From IMG/VR virus record IMGVR_UViG_3300006802_000773, positions 1-20,550 of that record: a stretch of 20,550 nt of DNA. One strand, 5' to 3'. The notes below the pieces were generated by a model. The model was not told where the DNA came from, made no database searches, and saw nothing but the letters and a program-made list of their open reading frames with translations. This DNA is from a virus. The position numbers and the translations under genes were made by a program. Of this stretch, positions 6,671-12,624 are shown piece by piece (position 1 is the stretch's first letter; every line of letters starts with the position of its first letter).

Positions 6671-6690
6671 TATCTGAAAAGGGTTGATAC

Positions 6691-6702
6691 TGCGGGTCGG
6701 CC
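6691..6702 (+). repeat. GC-rich segment complementary to 7160-7171 (left arm)
   Basis: TGCGGGTCGGCC in the hsp20 leader can pair over 12 positions (one G-U) with GGCCGGCCCGCA just after the hsp20 stop. Both are isolated GC-rich islands in AT-rich spacers, so the match stands out from background. Confidence 0.5.
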
Positions 6703-6746
6703 ATTTTTTAAAAATTATTGTTTAACCATCTAAGGAGGTAAAAATT

Positions 6747-7148
6747 ATGAGTAGATATCCACTACAATCATTCGATCTCTTGTTTAGAGATATGTTTAAT
6801 GCAAATTCAGATTTTGCATCAGCTTTTCAAACCAAAGTTCATCACCCAGTAGATATTCGAGAGACCGAGGAAGGTCTTTTGATTGAAATTGCAGTCGTAG
6901 GAGCTGAGCGTGATGATATTGAGCTTTTGGCTCAAGGCGATACTATTAGGGTCGCATATCGCAAAGATAATCGTGAAGAAGACGATTATATCCAACGTGG
7001 GATTGCAAAACGCAATTTCGATTTAGGCTGGCGCTTGGCTAGTAAGTTTGTCGTTGAGCAGACGACAGCAACTCTTGATAAAGGGCTGTTGACTATCCAT
7101 GTTCCATTTGTTAAAGAAGAAAAACCAGTTAAGGTTACGATTAAGTAA
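6747..7148 (+). CDS. Small heat-shock protein, Hsp20/alpha-crystallin family
   Basis: The 133-residue product has the usual short N-terminal arm (PLQSFDLLFRDMFN) and then an alpha-crystallin domain (about residues 32-133): VDIRETEEGLLIEIAVVGAE, a repeated strand pattern, FDLGWRL, and the signature ATLDKGLLTIHVPF (A-x-x-x-x-G-L-L-T-I-x-V-P). It ends in a VKVTIK strand rather than a clear I-x-I tail. Hsp20 proteins are ATP-independent holdases, and they are widespread in T4-like phages of marine bacteria, where they are thought to help virion or scaffold folding. A strong AAGGAGG ribosome site lies ten bases upstream. It has its own promoter and is flanked by complementary GC-rich arms. Confidence 0.9.
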   Translation: MSRYPLQSFDLLFRDMFNANSDFASAFQTKVHHPVDIRETEEGLLIEIAVVGAERDDIELLAQGDTIRVAYRKDNREEDDYIQRGIAKRNFDLGWRLASKFVVEQTTATLDKGLLTIHVPFVKEEKPVKVTIK

Positions 7149-7159
7149 TTAGTTACGTA

Positions 7160-7171
7160 GGCCGGCCCGCA
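7160..7171 (+). repeat. GC-rich segment complementary to 6691-6702 (right arm)
   Basis: GGCCGGCCCGCA, 12 bases after the hsp20 stop, complementary to the leader segment. It contains the 8-base palindrome GGCCGGCC. No T-run follows, so it does not look like a simple intrinsic terminator. Confidence 0.5.
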
Positions 7172-7213
7172 AATCAGCCTCTTATACCTATTTTAAGAAC
7201 GATTAACAACGCT

Positions 7214-7408
7214 TTGAAGCAATACCAGTATATAGATTACCAGAACCAACTCTTTATTGTGGAACGTGTTATACGTAGAAGCCATTTTAAAAAAGAATTG
7301 GATAGTGTATTGTTAAAGAAATGGACACATTGTGATACGATATTACAAAAAGATGACCATTTCTATTTTTGCAATTTAGTGCCTGATGCGGAAATAATTT
7401 CCGAATAA
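7214..7408 (+). CDS. Hypothetical protein (64 aa, TTG start)
   Basis: The frame has no ATG near its 5' end; TTG at 7214 gives MKQYQYIDYQNQLFIVERVI. The frame stays open further upstream, so an ATT or other start cannot be excluded, and no clear ribosome site is seen. The product is a mix of strands and basic helix, with WTHCDTI and FYFCNLV each holding one Cys. No family is recognised. The stop is just upstream of promoter P4. Confidence 0.45.
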   Translation: MKQYQYIDYQNQLFIVERVIRRSHFKKELDSVLLKKWTHCDTILQKDDHFYFCNLVPDAEIISE

Positions 7409-7409
7409 A

Positions 7410-7441
7410 TTTGGATTCGTACTTTTTTTCTCTTATCTTTA
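7410..7441 (+). promoter_or_regulatory. Bacteroidota-type promoter P4
   Basis: TTTG (7410-7413), 20 nt, TATCTTTA (7434-7441), nearly a copy of promoter P1 at 1871-1902 including the flanking GGATTCG and GTATAA. It would start a transcript near 7447, just before the structured region at 7461-7566, and so drive the phosphatase gene. Confidence 0.65.
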
Positions 7442-7460
7442 GGTATAAGAAATTAAGAAG

Positions 7461-7566
7461 AAGTAAGAGCGAGTGAGTACGCTGTTAGGTTGGCATCAAG
7501 AAAAAGGGTTTGTAGTAAGGCCAGCATACCAGAAACCCCGAAACACCCATAAGCTCGCTCTTACTT
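7461..7566 (+). ncRNA. Candidate structured leader RNA closed by a 13-bp stem
   Basis: AAGTAAGAGCGAG (7461-7473) pairs perfectly with CTCGCTCTTACTT (7554-7566). Inside, GGGTTT (7506-7511) pairs with AAACCC (7533-7538). The loop of that hairpin contains GCCAGC (7520-7525), which can pair with GTTGGC (7489-7494); an alternative is GTACGCTG (7477-7484) with CAGCATAC (7522-7529), 7 of 8. Either inner pairing would make a pseudoknot. The 168-nt gap (7409-7576) has no gene, and the element starts about 14 nt after the expected transcript start. It is not a tRNA, and no known riboswitch or ribozyme core was recognised. The 3' arm ends ten bases before the phosphatase ATG with no T-run, so it acts as a leader rather than a terminator if it is functional. 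Confidence 0.5.
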
Positions 7567-7576
7567 TAAATAATAA

Positions 7577-8047
7577 ATGACGATGAAAAATAAAGTTGTA
7601 ATCTTCGATCTCGATGGCACATTGGCATTGATCGACGATCGTCGCAAATTAGCGACAAAGCCAGATGGCAAAATGGATTGGGATAAATTTTTCGATCCTG
7701 CGAATATTGATTTAGATTTGCCTAACGATCCAGTAATTCAAATGGCACAATCGCTTAAAGATTCTGGTAAAACTATTGTCATCTTTTCCGGAAGGAGTAA
7801 GGCGACCAAGGATGCTACTCGAAATTGGCTGAATCGCCACAATGTACCATTTGATATTCTTAAGATGCGTCCGACCGGGCACCCATGGGCATTTATGCCA
7901 GATGATAAACTTAAGCAAGGATGGCTTGATGATTTGTTTACCGATAAGTCAGATATTCTTTGTGTATTTGATGACCGACAAAAGGTAGTAGATATGTGGC
8001 GAGCAAATGACATTACTTGTATGCAAGTTGCACCAGGACAATTTTGA
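7577..8047 (+). CDS. HAD-family 3'-phosphatase (PseT/PNKP phosphatase-like)
   Basis: HAD motifs are complete: motif I FDLDGTLA (Asp11 nucleophile, Asp13), motif II IFSGRS (Ser71), Lys113 in the expected basic position, and motif III FDDR (Asp132/Asp133). The stretch VFDDRQKVVDMWRANDITCM plus the QVAPGQF end closely resembles the C-terminal phosphatase domain of T4 polynucleotide kinase, which removes 3'-phosphates from nucleic acid ends. There is no kinase P-loop, so this is the phosphatase alone (156 aa). A second ATG at 7583 is equally good as a start. It sits behind a promoter and a structured leader and directly before the UV endonuclease gene, which suggests a repair role. A nucleotide phosphatase of the same fold is the main alternative. 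Confidence 0.8.
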   Translation: MTMKNKVVIFDLDGTLALIDDRRKLATKPDGKMDWDKFFDPANIDLDLPNDPVIQMAQSLKDSGKTIVIFSGRSKATKDATRNWLNRHNVPFDILKMRPTGHPWAFMPDDKLKQGWLDDLFTDKSDILCVFDDRQKVVDMWRANDITCMQVAPGQF

Positions 8048-8073
8048 TTTTTGAGAAATAGTTATTATCTTTA
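8043..8073 (+). promoter_or_regulatory. Promoter P5 for uvsE
   Basis: TTTG (8043-8046), 19 nt, TATCTTTA (8066-8073). The ATG is at 8077, only three bases after the box, so transcription from here would start at or next to the start codon. The TTTG lies within the end of the phosphatase gene. Confidence 0.5.
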
Positions 8074-8076
8074 TAT

Positions 8077-9129
8077 ATGAGTGATTTAGTACAAGTCGGT
8101 TATGCATGTGTTAACATGACATTAACAAGCCGGCCCAAAAAGTTAGGCGGCCGTGTTACAACGTCTCGCGGTTGTCGCAAAGCGACATGGTATCCTACGC
8201 GTGATTTGCATAAGTTAGGTGAGCTAGCATTAGCCAATGCCAACGACTTGCTTATGTATCTCCGATGGAACGAAGAAAACAATATTCGCTTGTTTCGGCT
8301 AGGTTCTGAGCTTGTTCCATGGCACGACCAATTCGAGCTACATGAGCTACCGCAGTATGACGAGTTAGCAGATACGTTACGTATTGCCGGCGACTATGCC
8401 AAGCAGCATGGCCATCGTATTACGACACATCCCGGTCCGTTCCACGTATTAGGTTCGCCTACTCAAGCGGTCGCGGACAAGACTATCATCGGCCTCGAGC
8501 GCCATTCTGAGATATTCGATCTTATGGGGTTTGACCCGTCACCGCATAACAAGATCAATATTCATATCGGCGGCGCTTATGGTGACCATGAGACTACGGC
8601 CAAGCGATGGATTGCCAATTGGCAACGCCTATCCGATGCATGCAAGGCCCGACTTGTTATCGAGAATGACGACAAACCCAGTATGTACAGCGTTGTGCAG
8701 TTGTACGAGTTATTCCATCGAGAGATTGGTATTCCAATTACGTTTGACTATTTTCACCATACATTCCATACTGGTGGTTTATCCGAACGCGAAGCGTTAG
8801 AGTTAGCCGGCTCGACTTGGCCGGACGATGTCGTGCAGTGTACTCACTATTCCGAATCACGACGTGATGAGCAGACATTAGCTTTGCAACGTGTATGTGA
8901 GTCCCATGGCATTAGCATTGACGATATGCCCAATTGGCCGACATTTGCCAAGATGCATGAGCAGTTTCAGAAGATCAAGGCTCAAGCGCATTCCGATTAC
9001 ATTACCAAGCCTATCGACAGCTACGGCAATCGCATCGACGTCGTTGTCGAAGCCAAAGCCAAAGAGTTAGCCGTTTTACGGTATAAGAATGATGTAATTA
9101 AAGAAAATTCTAGATTGTTAGTTTCTTAA
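8077..9129 (+). CDS. uvsE: UV-damage endonuclease (UvsE/UVDE family)
   Basis: UVDE is a TIM-barrel enzyme that nicks DNA 5' to UV photoproducts. The family marks are in order: VGYACVN (7-13), RLFRLGSELVPW (71-82), ITTHPG (His118), NIHIGG (His163), VIENDD (Glu196), ITFDYFHH (Asp224, His227/228) and CTHYSES (His257). The VGYACVN start fixes the ATG. The residue two before His257 is Cys255, where many UVDEs have a Lys (reported as modified in the Thermus enzyme). About 350 aa is slightly longer than usual because of a C-terminal Lys/Glu-rich helix. Sampled stretches are about 50% G+C, against roughly 32-35% around it, with stronger use of C/G-ending codons, which suggests later acquisition. A phage copy would repair sunlight damage to phage DNA. 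Confidence 0.88.
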   Translation: MSDLVQVGYACVNMTLTSRPKKLGGRVTTSRGCRKATWYPTRDLHKLGELALANANDLLMYLRWNEENNIRLFRLGSELVPWHDQFELHELPQYDELADTLRIAGDYAKQHGHRITTHPGPFHVLGSPTQAVADKTIIGLERHSEIFDLMGFDPSPHNKINIHIGGAYGDHETTAKRWIANWQRLSDACKARLVIENDDKPSMYSVVQLYELFHREIGIPITFDYFHHTFHTGGLSEREALELAGSTWPDDVVQCTHYSESRRDEQTLALQRVCESHGISIDDMPNWPTFAKMHEQFQKIKAQAHSDYITKPIDSYGNRIDVVVEAKAKELAVLRYKNDVIKENSRLLVS

Positions 9130-9144
9130 TATTTATACAAAAGG
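9129..9144 (+). promoter_or_regulatory. Composite element: ATATTTAT box plus Shine-Dalgarno (copy 3)
   Basis: ATATTTAT (9129-9136), three bases, AAAGG (9140-9144), eight bases before the ATG at 9153. It overlaps the last base of the uvsE stop. No TTTG at -33. Confidence 0.5.
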
Positions 9145-9152
9145 TTTTACTT

Positions 9153-9326
9153 ATGAAAGATAGAGAAAATGTATTACGACTTTTAGATGAAGTCGACAAT
9201 ATGGTTATGATTTTTGACTCAGCAGTCGAACGGAAATTACCAATTGATCCGGCGGAGGCTCGTAACCGATTTCGGCAAATGCGTCATAAATTACAAATTA
9301 TAACAGATAGAGTCACCGCTTCATAA
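9153..9326 (+). CDS. Small helical protein of unknown function (57 aa)
   Basis: ATG eight bases after AAAGG. The product (MKDRENVLRLLDEVDNMVM start; AEARNRFRQMRHKLQII near the end) reads as two charged amphipathic helices joined by a PIDP turn, a helical-hairpin layout. No family is recognised. It has its own composite promoter/ribosome element, and base composition returns to the AT-rich norm here. Confidence 0.65.
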   Translation: MKDRENVLRLLDEVDNMVMIFDSAVERKLPIDPAEARNRFRQMRHKLQIITDRVTAS

Positions 9327-9331
9327 AATGA

Positions 9332-10429
9332 ATGAAAAACAGAATATTACCGTTTATAATTGCACTTAGCGCACTTTCGGTGTCTGCATCGGCAGCATTT
9401 TATTCTGTTACAGGACTTAGTAAGTTATTCGCCGGCGCTAGTTTAGAAGTGTTAATAATGGCTAGTTCTTTGGAAATTTCCAAATTAGTCATTGCATCAT
9501 TGCTATACCAGTACTGGAATCGTATAAATAAATTATTACGTGCGTATTTAGCTGCTGCATGTATCATTTTAATTCTTATTACTTCAATTGGAATATACGG
9601 ATTCCTATCTGCAGCATATCAAGAAACAGCTGCGTTAGCTGGAAACCTAGATGCTCAAATTGAGTTAATAGAAACTAAACGCGATAATGTTAAAGGCCAG
9701 TTAGCTGTATATACGGAAGAGAAAACGAGTGTGACTACAGCTATATCAGAATTGCGACAGGGGCTATCAAATAACGTTATACAGTATAAAGATGATGAAG
9801 GAAATATTATTACTACAACATCATCATCGACTAGACGAGCATTAGAAAATCAATTAGATCAAGCAATAGAACGTCAAACGGTTATCAACTCTAAGATTGA
9901 TATTTTAAATACTCAGCTATTTGATTATGAAACGGAGATAGTCGAGACACGTAATGGCAATGACATCGCTAATGAGTTAGGACCATTAAAATACTTATCA
10001 GGCCTGACGGGTGCACCAATGGATAAGATTATTAACATACTTTTATTAATAATAATTTTTGTTTTTGATCCTTTGGCTATATCTTTAGTAGTGGCTGCAA
10101 ACTTTGCATTTGATCAGAATAAAGGACATATAGTAATGAAAGATACAGAATCAAATAACAAAGAACTAGACCATTTACAAGATACTGCGGATGTTATATC
10201 CGGCGGGTTAACGTACGATAAAGATAAATCGTTTGCTAAATTTATCAAACAGCAAGAAGCTAGAGAAGAAGAATGGGACGAGGAACATGCTCATGACATG
10301 GCCCTGAATAATGCAATTGGAAGTCTTAGTGATGACGATAGAGAATGGTTAGAAAATCAAATTGCAAAAGAAACGGAATTAAAAAAAAATAAAAAGCCAT
10401 CAAATCCAAGAAATTCATATTGGACATAA
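9332..10429 (+). CDS. Multi-pass membrane protein with long coiled coil (365 aa)
   Basis: Hydrophobic segments lie at about residues 5-25, 35-58, 68-93 and 233-260. Between the third and fourth is a long charged coiled coil (about 97-215: NLDAQIELIETKRDNVKGQL, LENQLDQAIERQTVINSKI). Four membrane passes put the coiled coil on the same side as the loop between helices 3 and 4, with both ends on the other side; the acidic/basic tail (residues 265-365) is probably cytoplasmic, which would put the coiled coil in the periplasm. No enzyme motif or lysis family (holin, spanin, Imm/Sp) is recognised. Candidate roles are superinfection exclusion, envelope remodelling or a step in lysis; none can be chosen from sequence alone. 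Confidence 0.7.
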   Translation: MKNRILPFIIALSALSVSASAAFYSVTGLSKLFAGASLEVLIMASSLEISKLVIASLLYQYWNRINKLLRAYLAAACIILILITSIGIYGFLSAAYQETAALAGNLDAQIELIETKRDNVKGQLAVYTEEKTSVTTAISELRQGLSNNVIQYKDDEGNIITTTSSSTRRALENQLDQAIERQTVINSKIDILNTQLFDYETEIVETRNGNDIANELGPLKYLSGLTGAPMDKIINILLLIIIFVFDPLAISLVVAANFAFDQNKGHIVMKDTESNNKELDHLQDTADVISGGLTYDKDKSFAKFIKQQEAREEEWDEEHAHDMALNNAIGSLSDDDREWLENQIAKETELKKNKKPSNPRNSYWT

Positions 10430-10441
10430 ACTAATGTAGTT

Positions 10442-10963
10442 ATGAAAAAAATTAAATATAGTTTTAAAACACGTACGCAGAATGGAAAACGGCTTATGAT
10501 TTGCCGTAATAGCATCGAAGATAAGAATCATTGGTCATGGGAACAGTTTAAAAATAAACCTAGGTGTACCAATTGGTCTGAAGTAGGTAGTGATGCGGTT
10601 GCAGTTCTTTGTAGTAGCTGTACACAAAAAACAGTTGAACCACCAAAACAACCGCGTGGGTATGTTTCTAAAGGTCGCCCGCGCGGATGGCAATTTATGA
10701 AAGAGTTTGTCGATCCTCAGGGCAACGTTTTTCATAAAGGTGTAGAACAACCACAGCTTAAAGGTACATTAGAACCTACAAAAATTGAGCCAGCTGAGAA
10801 AACAAAGCTTTCAAAACGAGAAAAGGAAGAGCTTAAAGATCAAATTTTACAACAGATTGCATTTACGCGTGGTGAAATAAAAAAGGCTAAATGGAAAAAG
10901 GACGTTAAGGCTGGCCATGTAGAGATGCGACGGCTTCAACGAAAGTTGAAAAAACTTAACTAA
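10442..10963 (+). CDS. Basic Cys-containing protein, possible zinc binder (173 aa)
   Basis: The N-terminal 60 residues hold Cys21, Cys42, Cys57 and Cys60 (the last two as CSSC), a plausible four-Cys metal site. A conserved-looking middle (KGRPRGWQFMKEFVDPQGNV, then FHKGVEQPQLKGTLEPT) resembles short proteins I know from other marine T4-like phages. The C-terminal third is a Lys/Glu-rich helix ending KLKKLN. Function is unknown; a role in binding nucleic acid or ribosomes is only a guess from charge and Cys content. It ends just before promoter P6, whose TTTG begins four bases after the stop. Confidence 0.65.
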   Translation: MKKIKYSFKTRTQNGKRLMICRNSIEDKNHWSWEQFKNKPRCTNWSEVGSDAVAVLCSSCTQKTVEPPKQPRGYVSKGRPRGWQFMKEFVDPQGNVFHKGVEQPQLKGTLEPTKIEPAEKTKLSKREKEELKDQILQQIAFTRGEIKKAKWKKDVKAGHVEMRRLQRKLKKLN

Positions 10964-10966
10964 TAC

Positions 10967-10998
10967 TTTGTCTTATTAAGAAGAAGTTTATATATTTA
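10967..10998 (+). promoter_or_regulatory. Promoter P6 for the ClpP block
   Basis: TTTG (10967-10970), 20 nt, TATATTTA (10991-10998). The ATG of the ClpP-like gene is at 11003, only four bases after the box, so a transcript from here would be nearly leaderless. The 39-nt gap holds nothing else. Confidence 0.55.
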
Positions 10999-11002
10999 GG
11001 TT

Positions 11003-11599
11003 ATGAGTATATACGGAGATAATATATCGCAGCGCGATAATTCTAGTCAATCGATAGAGACTGTATCATTGAATGATCGTCTACAGTATTTGATCGACTT
11101 CGATGATAATGTCATTTTTATTAATGGTGAAATTGATAGCAATACATTATCTCAATTTATACTTAAAGTCCGTGCATTGGTAAAAGAAAATAATACAGAA
11201 TCAATCAATGTAATTATCAATTCACCTGGCGGAGATTTATTCGAAGCATTTGGTATTATTGATTTTATGGAATCGGCGAGTATAAAATTTAACACAATAT
11301 GTCGCGGTGTTGCATGGTCAGCAGCTGCATTAATTCTTTTATCGGGTACTGGTGTACGTGTCGCTAGTAAACGATCATCTATTATGCTGCATGAACCGTT
11401 ATCTAGTAACGATTATACGAATATTTCTAACATTGCAGTACAAGCTGCATTTCATGAAAAATCGTTAAATAACATGTATGAGTTACTAGCTGCTAGAAGT
11501 AATAAAGATAAAGAGTGGTGGATGACAAAGCTACGTACAGATATGTGGTTATCTCCCATGGAAGCCGTTGAATTAGATATTATTAATCAAGTTAATTAA
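11003..11599 (+). CDS. ClpP-like serine protease
   Basis: The 198-residue product follows the ClpP fold: FINGEID start of the domain, NSPGGD (oxyanion glycines at 76-77), GVAWSAAA with nucleophile Ser106, SIMLHEP with His130, and RTDMWLSPMEAVELDIIN with Asp180. The spacing matches the Ser-His-Asp triad of E. coli ClpP, so the enzyme should be active. The usual AAS motif around Ser is AWS, as in divergent phage members. ClpP subunits form rings that degrade proteins with an AAA+ partner; phage versions can also mature the prohead. No capsid gene is next to it here, so host-protein turnover or capsid processing are both possible. One base separates it from the HD gene. Confidence 0.85.
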   Translation: MSIYGDNISQRDNSSQSIETVSLNDRLQYLIDFDDNVIFINGEIDSNTLSQFILKVRALVKENNTESINVIINSPGGDLFEAFGIIDFMESASIKFNTICRGVAWSAAALILLSGTGVRVASKRSSIMLHEPLSSNDYTNISNIAVQAAFHEKSLNNMYELLAARSNKDKEWWMTKLRTDMWLSPMEAVELDIINQVN

Positions 11600-11600
11600 C

Positions 11601-12338
11601 ATGAGTTTAACATTAGATCAAATTGCAGAAAATTGGAAAACGTATCGAGAACGAGTCGAATCATGGTTTCCAGAGCGCGCGACCGCGCTAAATAAAATGT
11701 ATGACTTCTTTGAAGATCGTATGATGACAATGCCAGCTTCGAGCGTAGATCATTACCATAATGCATTCGAAGGCGGTTATGTAGATCATGTATTACGTGT
11801 AATGGATTGTGCAGATAAGTTGTATACTTCATGGGGAGAGATGGGTGCTAGTTTAGATGGCTTCACAAAAGAAGAACTTATGTTTGCAGCAATGCATCAT
11901 GATTTAGGTAAAGCTGGATTTCCTAATGATGGCGGCGAAGTATACATTTTTAACGACTCGGAATGGCATCGTAAAAACCAAGGTAAGATGTACAAGTATA
12001 ATCCTAACAACCCATTTTCAATGGTACCCGATTTAGGACTATGGGTACTTCAAAACTTTAAAGTACCAGTGACATGGAATGAGTATCAAGCAATTCGTAT
12101 TCATGATGGCTTGTATGATGATGCTAATAAGCCTTATTATATTTCTAGAAGTGCTGATAGCAAGTTACGCACCAATTTGCCTGTCATCTTACATCATGCT
12201 GATATGATGGCTGCTCGAATTGAATACGAGCAGTGGCGTGATAATGCTCCGGCCAAATCTACTACTAAGAAGAAGGCTAGTGGACCAAAGCCTTCGATAA
12301 ACGCAAACAAATTGTTTGAAGATTTATTTGGAGAATAA
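11601..12338 (+). CDS. HD-domain phosphohydrolase
   Basis: Residues about 59-200 show the metal-binding pattern of HD hydrolases: GGYVDHVLRV (His63), AAMHHDLGK (the HD pair), IRIHDG and LHHADMMAARIEYE. Such enzymes cleave phosphate from nucleotides or cyclic or signalling nucleotides. The substrate is not readable, but a 5'-nucleotidase or (p)ppGpp-like role would suit a phage managing the nucleotide pool. The C-terminal 40 residues are a Lys-rich linker (AKSTTKKKASGPK) followed by INANKLFEDLFGE, which looks like a docking tail. It lies one base after the ClpP stop and one base before the next gene. Confidence 0.8.
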   Translation: MSLTLDQIAENWKTYRERVESWFPERATALNKMYDFFEDRMMTMPASSVDHYHNAFEGGYVDHVLRVMDCADKLYTSWGEMGASLDGFTKEELMFAAMHHDLGKAGFPNDGGEVYIFNDSEWHRKNQGKMYKYNPNNPFSMVPDLGLWVLQNFKVPVTWNEYQAIRIHDGLYDDANKPYYISRSADSKLRTNLPVILHHADMMAARIEYEQWRDNAPAKSTTKKKASGPKPSINANKLFEDLFGE

Positions 12339-12339
12339 C

Positions 12340-12624
12340 ATGGAATATGCAGTTATAACTATAGCTATTGTATTAGTAGCCTCTATAATTGGTAACGTAG
12401 TTGCAATACGTAGACAAGAAAAATTGGAAGACTATATACGCGAATTGGAAGAGTCTAATACAGAGTTTTACAATTTCTTTAAGGAACTAAAAACTAAAAT
12501 GTCTGAATCTAATTCTAGAATTAGAGCTATCGACCACCGCGGTTCCTTTGAAGCCGATGACGAAATTGGTTTTGTTTTTAAAGAAATTCGAGATATAGTT
12601 GAGTTACTCAATAGGAGTTTTTAA
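12340..12624 (+). CDS. Small membrane-anchored coiled-coil protein (94 aa)
   Basis: The best start is ATG 12340, just after the HD stop, rather than the ATG 24 bases further up inside the HD gene. Residues 4-27 form one membrane segment (VITIAIVLVASIIGNVV) followed by a basic RRQEK, giving an N-out, C-in anchor. A coiled coil follows (LEDYIRELEESNTEFYNFF), then a conserved-looking RGSFEADDEIGFVFKEI stretch. Small proteins with this ending occur in other marine T4-like phages; function unknown. The stop overlaps the sigma gene start by one base. Confidence 0.7.
   Translation: MEYAVITIAIVLVASIIGNVVAIRRQEKLEDYIRELEESNTEFYNFFKELKTKMSESNSRIRAIDHRGSFEADDEIGFVFKEIRDIVELLNRSF

Noticed and set aside
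7160-7167. GGCCGGCC palindrome as a transcription terminator after hsp20
   Set aside because: Only eight bases with no loop and no downstream T-run; the long-range match to the leader is the better explanation.
7461-7566. The stem as a tRNA or intrinsic terminator
   Set aside because: No T-loop signature, anticodon arm or CCA end is present, and no T-run follows the 3' arm.
8531-8800. Long second-frame ORF inside uvsE
   Set aside because: It lies wholly within a well-supported gene, has no ribosome site, and is explained by that gene's GC-rich codon use.
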